A stretch of DNA of 64,000 nt, from contig OY294048.1 in assembly GCA_958510825.1 (NCBI GenBank), forward strand, positions 38,591,026 through 38,655,025, in the 5' to 3' direction. The notes under the pieces are model-generated. The model had not been told where the DNA came from. It did not search any database and was given only the letters and a program-made list of their open reading frames with translations. Origin of the DNA: Brachypterus glaber. Lineage: Eukaryota > Arthropoda > Insecta > Coleoptera > Kateretidae. Positions 10,757-21,074 of the stretch are shown piece after piece; the stretch's first letter is position 1; the number at the start of each line of letters is the position of its first letter. The translations under genes were made by a program, and so were the position numbers.

Positions 10757-11607
10757 TCCCCATTGACAACCCCGATTTTCCAAAAAACAATATATAACAT
10801 ATCAAAAAACAATTATTTTGTCAAAAATGTTTTGTAGTCTTTTAAAATATGTGTTCTAATTTTTTTCTTAATTATTTTTGTTGGTTTTTCTTTTTTTTTA
10901 TTTATTTTTAATTAAGGTTTTCCAAACTATTTTTTATAAAAATGAACTGGGAAAAGTATTCTTTTGGTGGCAGCGATATTTTTTAATAAGACTTAGCGTT
11001 GGTGGTCAATAAAATAGTTCTTTATGGTACTAGTGGGTAAAGTAAGATATTGCCCATGAGGAAATTAACCTAGCGAGGCGTCAGCCAAGCAGGTTAATTG
11101 ACGAGAGGGCAATATCAGTTTACCCATGAGTGCCATACAAGGTTTTATCCAATAAATAGCTTAGGAATTCATATTTTTATTAAAAATTTTAATGACATTT
11201 ACAAGAAAATAATTTGAAAAGTGACAGTTGAGTGGGTAAAATAAATAATTATCCACTCAATAAAGTAAAAGCCACGCGGGGGTTATTATTGAGTTTATCT
11301 ATTTAAAATAAAGCTGGTAATTGTCTTATTATCTGTATGTATTGGATAAAAGTTTTTTCCACATTGACAACCCCGATTTTCCAAAAAAAAATATATAACA
11401 TATTAAAAAACAATTATTTTGTCAAAAAAGTTTTGTAGTCTTTTAAAATATGTGTTCTAATTTTTTTTCTTAATTATTTTTGTTGGTTTTTCTTTTTTTT
11501 TTAATTAAGGTTTTCCAAACTATTTTTTATAAAAATGAACTGGGAAAAGTATTCTTTTTGTGGCAGCGATATTTTTTAATAAGACTTAGTGTTGGTGGTC
11601 AATAAAA
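10590..11607. repeat. Direct duplication of about 420 bp next to a kinase exon
   Basis: The stretch from about 10590 to 11012 recurs from about 11190 to 11607 in the same orientation, with only a few differences (for example attcttttggtggcagcgat against attctttttgtggcagcgat). Both copies contain the end of the TTATCCAATA MITE and then the same unique-looking intron sequence ending aataagacttag-gttggtgg. The second copy ends only 27 bases from the Doa glycine-loop exon. The pattern suggests unequal exchange between MITE copies. Confidence 0.85.
11010..11352. mobile_element. Two-hairpin MITE (TTATCCAATA family), full copy
   Basis: It runs from about tttatggtactagtgggtaa through the hairpin aacctagcgaggcgtcagcc / agcaggtta and gggcaatatcagtttaccca. 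It then passes through the second hairpin bounded by TTATCCAATA (about 11145) and ATTGGATAAAA (about 11352). With the inverted copy at 14862-15199 it defines the full unit. Confidence 0.8.
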
Positions 11608-11633
11608 AAGTAATTAGTAATATAGATACTTAC

Positions 11634-11700
11634 ATTTCTAAATCCTTGACTTTTACTACTTTGCCAAAAGTTCCTTCACCAAGTGTGCCAAGAATTTTAT
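11634..11700 (-). CDS. Doa: Doa/CLK kinase exon, glycine-rich loop
   Basis: A 67-bp exon from GTTGCAG| to AAT|GTAAGT. It completes the Tyr codon T|AT left by the exon at 18826 and encodes KILGTLGEGTFGKVVKVKDL E. GEGTFGKV is the nucleotide-binding P-loop of the kinase. It leaves AT|, completed to ATG by the exon at 9587. Confidence 0.97.
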
Positions 11701-12083
11701 CTGCAACGTAACATCAAACTTATTAGAATTTATTTGTAGTAAGACTCTCGCAAAGTGAATAGTTAGTTTAAAAAAAGTTTAATACTGCAGCCCGAGGATG
11801 AAAGGCAGAATTTTCTTAGGGTTCTAATTCAATTTTTAACATAAATCAATATACATGGTCTTTCTTAAGTGCGGTACGTAACTTCAGGGTGTAATTCCTT
11901 ACTCAAAAATATGAAAAAAAGTTCCTATAAACATATGTCCTAAAACGACTCTTAAAGGAGCTGGGCCCCTTCAAAAGGGGTTCCAAAAATAAGGTCATTC
12001 CATTCGGTGGCCGTTCTGGAAAACCACCGTTAGAGAATTTTTAGAAGAAAAAGTAAAAGACTTAAACTTCAAATAATAGTAAT

Positions 12084-12160
12084 TATATACCAAGGTAGAG
12101 AAGAATGCAAGGCTATAATAATTATTATTATAGTCTTCTCTACCATAGTTTATATATTAG
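12084..12160. repeat. Short palindrome with ATT core
   Basis: tatataccaaggtagagaag and its inverse cttctctaccatagtttata flank ataattattattat. It is probably a minute MITE. It has no coding content. Confidence 0.6.
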
Positions 12161-12697
12161 TTTTCTTCACTACTAGCACTATTTAACTATTTTTATTCAA
12201 ATAATAAAATAAATTATTAACCGAAATTATATTTCATGAAATTTTCATACAAATCAAGTAGCCTTGATCAATGACATTTGCTCAAATAAATACTTTGAAA
12301 TGAAGTTTAAAAATTTAGTTTTTTTTTAATTTTTTTTTATAATATTTAGCTAATTATTGCTTGTATTAATTGGTAATAACTATAATTAATTATATTTAAT
12401 AAATAAAAAGTTATTTAAAGCTATTTTCTTGGGTTTAATTAGTCAAAATTGCACAAAAAACTGAAACATCTAAAGTGACAGAAATCAATTGTTGATAAAA
12501 TTTACTCCTACTAGGAGAGAAAAAAATGGTATGTTCTAAAGCCAGTAGAGAAAAAAAGAACTGATTTAGTAGTTTGGAGTTATTTGAAAAAATTACCATT
12601 TTCAGAAAAAACCTGTTATGTTCTAAACCAGAAGTGTTAATACAAAAAAATAAAAAAGAAAATATTCGCAATAACTTTTTTAATTTGCCGAGTTAAT

Positions 12698-12981
12698 TAA
12701 TTACATTTATTACATTCAGATATGGCTATTTTCACAGTTGTACACAATTATTCTGCAGGCCAAGGGGCATAAACACTTTTTAAAAAGTTCATTTGACATC
12801 TGTCAGTTTTAAAAGTTTTCATTTAATCAAAAAGTCATTTTATAAATATGAATAAATTATCATAAATAAATCTTAACATAACATATGTCAAAAGCACTTT
12901 TTAAAGACTGTTTTTACTTATTAGCCACAAAACTGTGTATGACCATCAAAACAGCTTAATTTGAATGTAATAAATGTAATT
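12698..12981. mobile_element. About 280-bp terminal-inverted-repeat MITE
   Basis: The ends ttaattacatttattacatt and, inverted, aatgtaataaatgtaattta are followed by matching cacagttgta / aaaactgtg and aaaaagttcatttgaca / tgtcaaaagcacttttt segments. It is non-coding. Confidence 0.75.
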
Positions 12982-13704
12982 TATATGACTCTGAAAGTTA
13001 AAAATAGATTTTTAGGGTACTCCATTTCAAAAAAAAAATCGAGCTAGAATTCAAAGGAACCGGGCCCAGAACCTATTAATTTGATTGTGCTTTAAGACAT
13101 ATATAAAATACAGCCGGGAGAAAACAATGAATTACAAATTCGACTATTTCCGCCTTTCCATATTCGGGGCTATACAACGATTCACTTGCTCTAGTCTTAA
13201 ACTTGAATGAATATGGATGACATGCAAAAATACCTTGCAAAAAACTAAGGTAAATGAAAAAATTATGTTTAAACTTTTAGATCATCATTATTTAAACTTT
13301 AAGCTAACGGTTAATTACCAAATTTTTACTTTTCTTTTAAATCGTTTAGCGAGTAATTACAAAAGATGCCTTTTAGGATGCTAATAAAAAGTTTTCAAAG
13401 AAAAAAGATCTTGGGGTTCCCTTTAATAATTTTTAATTTTATTTTAAATTAAAAGAGTAATCAAAATTTTAACTTTAACTCAGTCAAGTCTATTCACAAA
13501 GAAAAAGACGTGACGGATAGTTTACAATGCGATTCATAAATTCAGCATAAAAAAACTGAAATCAACTTTTTTTCTTATAAATTTATAAGAAAAAAAGTCG
13601 AATTTAGTTTTTTTTTATGCTGAATTTATATCTATTTTCAAAATGTCACATTTTCATGGTGAGACGGAAATTTAAAAATATCGAATTTTGGACCTTATTT
13701 TCCC

Positions 13705-14291
13705 ATCACGGTTCACCTGGGCGATTTTAAATAAAAATTTCGTGGACCCCTACATTTTTTGGACTAAAACGTACCTGATGACATAAATCAATTTCCATGT
13801 GAAAGATACACTTTTTTAGGCAGATAAAAAACATTTTTTTGAGTTATAGAGTGTGACAAAAAATCCCGAATTTTGAAATCGAAAACGCTCTCTGGCTCAA
13901 AAGTTGCTCCTCAGTATTGTTTCTAAATATTACCAAAGAAACCCTCTAAAATTTTCTCAATTTTATATACAATCACTTTTTATCCGAAAAACAGGTACCG
14001 ATTTTTTTCAAAGTTTGAGTGCTTTAAGCTGCCTCTAAACATTAATCGATTTGGCTCATTTTTGAGTGGCCACCGTTTCTTACTAAGGAATCACTTTTAA
14101 GCGTTTTCATTTCGAAATTCAGGATTTTTTGACACCCTATTACTCAAAAAACCGTTTTTTATATGTCTAAAAAAGTGTATGTTTTCATTTCAAATGAAAT
14201 TAGTTTCTTATGTCATCAGGTATCAGGTATAGTCCAAAAAATGTAGAGGTCCACGAATTTTTTATTTAAAATCGCCCAGGAAAACCGTGAC
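13705..14291. mobile_element. 587-bp foldback element with TCACGGTT ends
   Basis: The left arm TCACGGTTCACCTGGGCGAT matches the inverted right arm, which reads TCACGGTTTTCCTGGGCGAT. The arms continue inward through cgtggacc, ttttttggacta, atgacataa and the inverted pair gaattttgaaatcg / cgaaattcaggat almost to the centre. No coding frame is conserved. Confidence 0.85.
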
Positions 14292-14319
14292 TTGTTCTAC
14301 AAAATCATCAGCAATAAAT

Positions 14320-14548
14320 TTGAGGGGTAAACCACTATGTACTTTTCAGAAGTCAAAAATATTCACAAAAATCTCGAAAATTTCGTTCATTCTCAACAAG
14401 ATTTCAAAGATTTATCATAAATATCAGATATCTTATAGAAAAGCTGAAGATAGACTTTTTAAGTCGATGTACAAATGAGGAGGCGCCTTTGTCAAAAACT
14501 GCGGTTTGATTTTCAACTTCTCAAATATTTCATAGTGGTTTACCTCGC
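14320..14548. mobile_element. Palindromic element with ggtaaaccactatg arms
   Basis: aggggtaaaccactatg at the left is inverted as catagtggtttacctcg at the right. The inner segments cttttcagaagtcaaaaat and ttgattttcaacttctcaaa are also roughly inverted. Confidence 0.65.
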
Positions 14549-14567
14549 TAGTGTTATTAAACCTAAA

Positions 14568-15482
14568 TACAGCCTGTTCCAGAACTCGCGTACAGAAATT
14601 TGAGGGTATATTAAAAACCCTCTGGAAAATATGAAAAAAATTTCAAAAAATATCCATCTTTAATACTAATTAAAAAAGAAGCGATTTAATCTGACCAATT
14701 CTGTTGCTGATGTTAAATTACCTACAAATTAGTGTTTCCCTACTTATTAGTAACTATGGTTGCATTTTAATTGTTGACGCGTGCATTGTTTGAGACTTTC
14801 AACTTTAGAATCTTTTTATGTTATTATATTTTGACAAAACCGACAGAGGCTATCAAATATTCTTTATCCAATACATGCAGATAATAAGACAATTACCAGC
14901 TTTATTTTAAATAGATAAACTCAATAATAACCCCCGCGTGGCTTTTACATTATTGAGTGGATAATTATTTATTTTACCCACTGAATTGTCACTTGTCAAA
15001 TTATTTTCTTGCAAATGTCATTAAAATGTTTAATAAAAATATGAATTCCTAAGCTATTTATTGGATAAAACCTTGTATGGCACTCATGGGTAAACCGATA
15101 TTGCCCTCTCGAAAATTAACCTGCTTGGCTGACGCCTCGCAGGTTAATTTTCTCATGGGCAATATCTTACTTTACCCACTAGTACCATAAATAACTAATT
15201 TTTATAGGGTCACTCCATTCAGCGACATTAATAAATATTTATGTCACATTAATCACCATGTCAACCTACAGAAGACGTACTTGCAATAATTAAATTTGCT
15301 TCCATAGCTACAAATTCAACTTTTAAAGGTAATTTAATATCAGCAACTGAATTGGTCCATTTAAAGCGTTCTTATTTTTGAATTGAACGAAGATGGATTT
15401 TTTTGACATATTTTTCATATTTTCCAGAGGGGTTTTAATATACCCTAAAATTTCTGTACGCGAGTTCTGGAACAGGCTGTAT
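14568..15482. mobile_element. Foldback element with ACAGCCTGTTCC ends and a nested MITE
   Basis: The left arm acagcctgttccagaactcg to about 14665 is inverted at 15385-15480. The interior between the arms contains the inverted TTATCCAATA MITE (14862-15199), so the MITE landed inside this element. Confidence 0.8.
14862..15199. mobile_element. Two-hairpin MITE (TTATCCAATA family), full copy, inverted
   Basis: Both hairpins are complete: the one ending attggataaaacc at about 15065-15075, and the second with aacctgcttggctgacgcct / aggttaattttc. It ends cccactagtaccataaataa. It is opposite in orientation to the copy at 11010-11352. Confidence 0.82.
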
Positions 15483-15489
15483 CTCTCTG

Positions 15490-16600
15490 GTTTGAGATAT
15501 TTAATTAAACCAACAAACGCCATTATATAGAAATACATTTTGATTACTTTTTAATAAAATAAAATCATTAAAAAAGGTCACTGATTAGTAGAAAAACCTA
15601 CGCACTTTATTTTGGTGAATTTTCCTGACGAAATACAATAAAAATTTTCCAGGTTCAGTGCCAAATGTTTCATTTTATTTTAGTTCAGTCTTGATTTATT
15701 TTTAATACAAAATTCTATAAATATATTTTTTTCATTTACCTTTTCAATTTTGCACGGTTTTCACTATTAAATTTAATGTCCAGTAGATATCTATCTAAAC
15801 CGAAAATACCCTTACTTGGGTGAATATTGATTATTTTCGAATCATTGAAATATACTGTTATTAAAAAATATGTTTTTGGGAGGGTTAACAGTATATTTAG
15901 TTATGATCAATTTTGAGAGGAAAGTAAAATTTAAAAAATCTCTCCCCTTTGACAAAAACAACTAAAGGCAAAGTAACTAAAAATGAATGTTACTGGACAA
16001 CGAGCCAAGCGTCAAACAATAATAAAAATTGCACAATTTTATTATAATTATTATTATTAAAATATTGAGAATTGAGGTTAAAGAATACTAATAAAATATT
16101 TTTGATTTTGATTTCAACTTAAATTTAACAGAAAAATAATAACTATTTTCTCGAAATAAAATTATTACTCATAATGTATTATTGTATTTGACGCTTAGTT
16201 TTTCAATAACATTGGGCATGAATTAGGATACGTTGCCCTTCAGTTTAGTTTATACAGACCTTGTGTGTACATTTATAATAATGAAGAAAATAAAACATAT
16301 GTGGATGATTATTTTTTAGATAATAATTTTTAGATTTTTTTTAAGGAATACCTTTATTATAAATTTACTAGTAAAGTATTATACGAACGCTTATCTATAA
16401 AAATAACGGGTTTGTGCACCAACAAAGCTCAGAGAGCGAGGTTGGCAACCGTAATCAGTCCAAAAACAATTTTTGGCCGTGTGTCAATATATTGATACAC
16501 GGATATTGATATACGGATATTTTATAAAAAAATTGTATTTTTTGACAAAAAAATTGACGTTTGAATTCCAATCTCATCAGTTTCATAAATTATGAATGTA
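15490..16600. other. Doa intron, no recognised feature
   Basis: AT-rich intronic sequence. One 55-bp minus-strand segment at 15756-15810 has a plausible TTTAG acceptor and a GTAAAT donor with an open frame, but its phases do not fit the neighbouring Doa exons. I see nothing else beyond A/T-rich runs. Confidence 0.3.
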
Positions 16601-16608
16601 TCATAATA

Positions 16609-17085
16609 CAGCCACACAAAAAGAAAAAAAAATACGGAAGAGACTTTTCTTATGTATTTTGAGGAACTGAATCCAAATTTGAGGTCAAAATAGCACCTCA
16701 TCTAATTAGCTTTGGAGATAACCTCAAAAAACCTTATTTTCGAATATGAAAATAATGTTTTTTAAGGTTATCTCCAAAACTAATCGCATAAGGTGCTATT
16801 TTAACATCAAATTCGGATTCAGCGCCTCAAAATACATAGGATTTCAATGATGAAAAAAAAAAATACGTTTGAATTCAAATCTCATCAGTTTTATAAAACA
16901 GCCACACAAAAAGAAAAAAAAAGTCCGCAACTTTTTAAGAAACCATTGTATTTCTTTGTATTTTGAGGTGCTGAATCCGAATATGTGCTCAATCCGATTA
17001 GTTTTGCAAATAACCTCAAAAAACGTAATTTTCCAGTATATGAAAGGAACGTTTTTCGAGGTTATCTCCAAAACATTTCAGACAT
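16609..17085. mobile_element. Two adjacent CAGCCACAC-type foldback copies
   Basis: The first copy begins CAGCCACACAAAAAGAAAAA at 16609 and folds on itself through about 16850, with the gctgaatcc / ggattcagc pair. A second begins at about 16901 and is cut short near 17075. The flank tttgaattc-aatctcatcag appears both before the first copy and between the two. This suggests a tandem duplication that includes the flank. The uninterrupted LINE target ctccaaaactaatcgcata lies at about 16768. Confidence 0.75.
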
Positions 17086-17330
17086 TTTACTATTCGCACT
17101 ATTTTATTATACAAAATGTGGCGCTTTTAGATACAATCGAATAAAAAAATATGATTTTAGAATTATGTATTATTTTTTGAGATACATTGTGTACAAATGC
17201 ACTTAAGTATATGTGTATAATTAGATTTTATTACGTTTGATTTAAATTTACGATAGTTAAGATATATATTTTATAAGCTTCATGAATTTTCCATGAATTG
17301 TACTAATAAAAAACATTATAGTTCGTGTAA

Positions 17331-18380
17331 AGATGCAAGTCGCTTGCAAAACAACTTTACACTTATACACTGCCGCGCATTAAATTCCGGACACCTAAAA
17401 AATTGACATTTTTTAAATTCATATATTTCGAAAACTAATTAATGGATTTCACTGATTCTTTTTTTTGTTTTGATGCTTAAACATTCTCTACTTTTGTTTT
17501 TTTAAGAATGATTCAATTTTTTTTTTGTATTAACAAATAATGTACAACTATGTTTTTTACCCCATCTTCTAGGACTTGCATGGTACGCCACTGCAACTGT
17601 TTATCAAATTATTAAAGTCTTTCCTATTGCCGCAGTTTTAATGAATATTTTCTTTTTTATTTTTTTAAATTTTTACTTCTGGTTTAGGAGATATCAGGAT
17701 TTTCCTGAAAGTTGTCATTTTTTCAGTTAACTTAAAAAGTACTACATGAATTTGATTGATGCTGTGCTTTAAAGTTGAAGCTTAACCGAGTTACGTTTTT
17801 CTTCTAATCAAGTTTATCAAAAACATAAATTGGGTTTGAAAAACTTGAGTAGAAGAAAAAATAGGGTCACTCCGTCCGGCGGCAGTTCTGCGAAAGCCTC
17901 CGTCAGACGGCAATAAAAAGTTTCCCCGGGATGAAGAAACTGTAGAAGAAGAAGTAAAAGACATGAGCGTAGAAGAAGTAATAATTTGATAAACAGTTGC
18001 AGTGGCGTACCATGCAAGTCCTTGATGATGGGGTAAAAAATATGTACATAATTTGTTGCTGTTAATACGAAAAAAATTTTAATCATTCTTAAAACAAACA
18101 AAAGTAGATAATGTTTAAGCTTCAAAACAAAAAAAAGAATGAGTCAAATCCATTAATTAGTTTTCGAAATATTTGAATTTAAAAAATGTCAATTTTTTAG
18201 GTGTCCGGAATTTAATGCGCGGCAGTGTATTTTAAGAAAGCTTTAAAACAGAGACTTGAAATTTGAAACAATTTTTTTCTACTACTTATAAAAATTTTTA
18301 TATCAAATTTCAAGTTCTCTGGTCCAAAGCGTTTTTGAAATTTCGTAGTGTAAAGTTGTTTTGCAAGCAGCTTGAATCTT
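17331..18380. mobile_element. agatgcaagtcgcttg MITE split by another foldback
   Basis: The outer arms agatgcaagtcgcttgcaaa and, inverted, ttttgcaagcagcttgaatc match the intact 168-bp copy at 9816-9983. The insert at 17368-18227 interrupts it. Confidence 0.85.
17368..18227. mobile_element. 860-bp foldback element, CACTGCCGCGC ends, TA target duplication
   Basis: The left end CACTGCCGCGCATTAAATTC is repeated inverted at the right. TA occurs immediately outside at 17366-17367 and 18228-18229. The arms continue through ggacacc, ttgacattttttaaattca and ggacttgcatggtacgccac almost to the centre. An element at 57390-58325 shares the same interior but has entirely different outer ends. The TA duplication suggests mobilisation by a Tc1/mariner-type transposase (inference). 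Confidence 0.88.
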
Positions 18381-18384
18381 TACA

Positions 18385-18825
18385 GGAACTATATGGCTTT
18401 TAAATTCTAATGTAATTATAATGGTTAGATCTGAAACCGATTTTGATCTTTAGGGCATGAAAAGCACAACATTAACAAAAAAATTACCCAAGTACGGGTA
18501 CCGTACTGTGGTAACATTACTAGTTTTCATTCTATTACTTTCATCATATAAAAAAGTATTAAATTGTCCAGTATTTAGCAAAACTTTTGTTAGGGTAATA
18601 ATGTACGTTTTTTTAGTGTAGAAAGGTTTTTTCCTCTAGAAACCAAATTTAAAAATAAGTATACCAGGGTCTTGTATAAACCAACTTTTAGTTGCATGTC
18701 ATGTTGCTGAAATAAAAATTAATTACGAAAACTGGATGGGACATGTGTTTTGGGAGTATTTTTTTGAGAGAGATTAAGACTTATCCGAGTATTATTGCTA
18801 AGGTTATCATATAGTATTCACGAAC
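18385..18825. other. Doa intron, nothing recognised
   Basis: About 440 bases of AT-rich sequence 3' of the linker exon. A small taccgta palindrome lies at about 18495-18512. No other feature is supported. Confidence 0.3.
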
Positions 18826-18904
18826 ATCTGTCTTGTAGAATATCTCCCGATCGGTATATGAGATGACCTTCTTCATCGTCTTCCACAGAGGGCGCTCGTG
18901 AGCT
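18826..18904 (-). CDS. Doa: Doa/CLK linker exon EGHLIYRSGD, with doubled AG acceptor
   Basis: A 79-bp exon encoding SSRAPSVEDDEEGHLIYRSG DILQDR plus the first base of Tyr. The EGHLIY-x-x-GD-x-L motif is the segment that precedes the kinase fold in CLK/Doa proteins and is diagnostic. The acceptor reads TTTAG|AG|C. Use of the first AG (start 18904) gives phase 0, matching the RS exon. Use of the second (start 18902) gives the phase needed by the two candidate first exons at 20748 and 28388. The donor GAT|GTTCGT departs from GTRAGT and looks weak. Found by reading the minus strand; it is too short to stand out as an ORF. Confidence 0.95.
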
Positions 18905-19007
18905 CTAAATACGTGGAATCATCGTCATTATCATTCATCATCATCATTAGCGCCATTGTCATCAAGACATCACACAAGGATGGTAGAAAGAATCCGTCCA
19001 TCAAAGT

Positions 19008-19061
19008 GATCAAGGTCAGCAAGTAGATCAAGGTCAGCAAGTAGATCAAGGTCGGCAAGGT
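19008..19061. repeat. 18-bp tandem repeat, three copies, upstream of a Doa acceptor
   Basis: Three units of gatcaaggtcagcaagta (the last diverged). On the minus strand they lie about 105-155 bases 5' of the 3' splice site at 18904. A run of atcatcatcattag-like triplets lies between. No function is shown by the sequence. Confidence 0.85.
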
Positions 19062-19506
19062 AAGACAGGTCGGGGTTGGATCCGCAGTTCGAATAGAGAT
19101 GGCGCCATAACAGGTGTAGCCCAATAAGCAGACAGAGGAAAAGGCAAACGGATTGCCAAATCAACAATCGTTCTCTTTACAGGTACAAAATATGCACCAT
19201 AACATTTATAACATATGAAGGTATATATAGATATGAGGGAATATAGACGATAGGCGATAAATTGCGTTAACAGGGTTGGTTTTGATTTAAATGGTTTAAA
19301 ACTACTACCAACTCACTTTAATATACCTTCTTGTTTGTGCAATGCATATTTTTATCGTATTTTGTATTTTAACAAAATAATTTTTGTACGTATCTCCAAA
19401 ACGCGTCTCTTATCTTATATAGAATAACCAAATTGATGAGTCCTTTGGAAAAAAAGGTAATAGCCCACATTTTAGAAGCTTTATGTATAATACTAAGCTG
19501 CCACAT

Positions 19507-19558
19507 TCTTTACTACGTATAATAATATATTATTATTATTAATATATTATACGTATTG
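19507..19558. repeat. Perfect AT palindrome
   Basis: tacgtataataatatatta is followed by its inverse taatatattatacgta around a short ttatta centre. It could form a cruciform. Confidence 0.6.
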
Positions 19559-19915
19559 CAGAGAAGATAAACATTTTTCTTGTTTTCTGCACTGGACTAA
19601 ATAAATTTGCTATAAGTATCGGCAATCCGGGACCTAGATTCAGCAAATGTGTGCGCAAAATAAGTATGGACTATAAGTCCGTATTATAAATTGTATTAGT
19701 TGTTGATTAAATATATCACTCAAATAGTCTAAATTAGATCGTGTAAAAAAAATTAATGATATATTTTTTTTAAATACTTGCTTTGATTTTAGCCTTTACA
19801 ATCATGCCCGGGTACAGGAAGTACGAAGTTGCTGGGCCCGGTCCTATGGGGGGCCCGGCAAGCTTGTTAAAAATTAAAAAAAAAATCGAAAAATGTCAAA
19901 TACTACATTTCTGTG

Positions 19916-20030
19916 GCTTGGTTTTAAAAGGGCCAATGTCACTTTGTCAGTAGCAGCGTTTTCAAAATATTTCATCAGAGTTGAAAACGTTGCATTTGAC
20001 AAAGTGACATTGGCCCTTTTAGAACCAAGC
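19916..20030. mobile_element. 115-bp palindromic MITE
   Basis: cttggttttaaaagggccaa and its inverse ttggcccttttagaaccaag enclose tgtcactttgtc / gacaaagtgaca and gcgttttcaa / ttgaaaacgt. It is a nearly perfect hairpin. Confidence 0.8.
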
Positions 20031-20370
20031 AACAGATTTAATCAGTTAAAACTTTGTATAGAAAATCTGACAGGAATGTCCCCGCCCAAATATTGTCATG
20101 TTACCATGTTATTGTAATATTGTTGCAAAACCAAAATGCTTTAAAGAATATCTTAGGAAAACTTTGTTATTGTGGAAAGCAAAAAAAGTATGATTAAAAT
20201 TTTTTTAAATGATCTATTTTTATTTGTTCTGGATTATTTAAGTAATACATGTGAACCAAAGTCATTAAAAAATTCTATACATAAGACAGGTAGCATCCTT
20301 GTCTAACTAATAGAATTCCATACGGATAGTCCGAACTTGATTTATATACATAACTGCCGACTTTTTTTTT

Positions 20371-20517
20371 TATGTGACCCTGCACAAAACACCCAGTTAG
20401 CGTCAAAAAAATATATATTTTTTTTCGGATTCCAAACTTTTCTACGTAAGAATCCGACAAAAAAAGAAATACGTTAATTTTTCATACTAACTGGGTTTCT
20501 TTGTGCGGGGTCACATA
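20371..20517. mobile_element. 147-bp inverted-repeat MITE
   Basis: The left end tatgtgaccctgcacaaaac is inverted at the right as gtgcggggtcacata. The next inner block, acccagttag, pairs with actaactgggt. Confidence 0.75.
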
Positions 20518-20747
20518 TTTAAATGTATAAAAACTGATCCATCGAAAAATGAAACAAGGCAACTCCCGTGTAACATTTATGTTTAACAGACTGTAAAATT
20601 ATATTTTTATTACATTTATTAATGGATCAACATAAAAAGTCGGTACCATCACAGAATAAACATTCTATATTGATTCATGTCGTAAATTCAATGAAAATAC
20701 AATTCTAAAGCCCAGTAAAGTCAAAAATTGAAAATGGATGTTACTAC

Positions 20748-20788
20748 CTTTCATCTTCTGGTAGACTGCAGGTGGAATCAGGGCTCAT
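20748..20788 (-). CDS. Doa: Candidate short alternative first exon of Doa
   Basis: An ATG in good context (caaaaATGAG) opens MSPDSTCSLPEDE and reaches AAAG|GTAGTA. The leftover two bases AG, joined to the second AG acceptor at 18902, give MSPDSTCSLPEDE-S-SRAPSVEDDEEGH in frame. Drosophila Doa is known to make several isoforms from alternative promoters, so a short N-terminus would not be surprising. Support is only the ATG, the donor and the phase match. Forty bases can be open by chance. Confidence 0.35.
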
Positions 20789-21074
20789 TTTTGAATTTTG
20801 GCAGCTTTGTAAATTTTTAATTAAAATTGGAAACCTTATTTCCATTAAAATACTTTTAATTATAATAAGATAAATGACGGAGGAGATATGCAATTCTTTA
20901 CCCAAAGTATTTTTATTAAAATATAGTATGCAATAATAATTACTGAGGTACTTTCCAAAATTTAAAACAATTATTTAAATTAAACCCCGGACTGGTTAAC
21001 TACTTTACATTTTAATCAATAGATCCAGAAAAATGTACGAAGGAAACGCACAGAATTTATTTCGTATTAATATA

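Noticed and set aside
13140..13245. Minus-strand segment with an open frame (ACHPYSFKFKTRASESLYSP) and higher GC
   Set aside because: The acceptor-like TTACCTTAG is present, but no donor gives a phase compatible with the neighbouring Doa exons, and the linker exon at 18826 already joins perfectly to the P-loop exon.
19076..19100. gttcgaatag as a tRNA/SINE B box
   Set aside because: No A box at the proper distance and no cloverleaf could be drawn.
19800..19865. GC-rich gggcccggtcctatgggggg cluster as a possible promoter or RNA gene
   Set aside because: Too short, no fold or motif that I can name; probably a repeat end.
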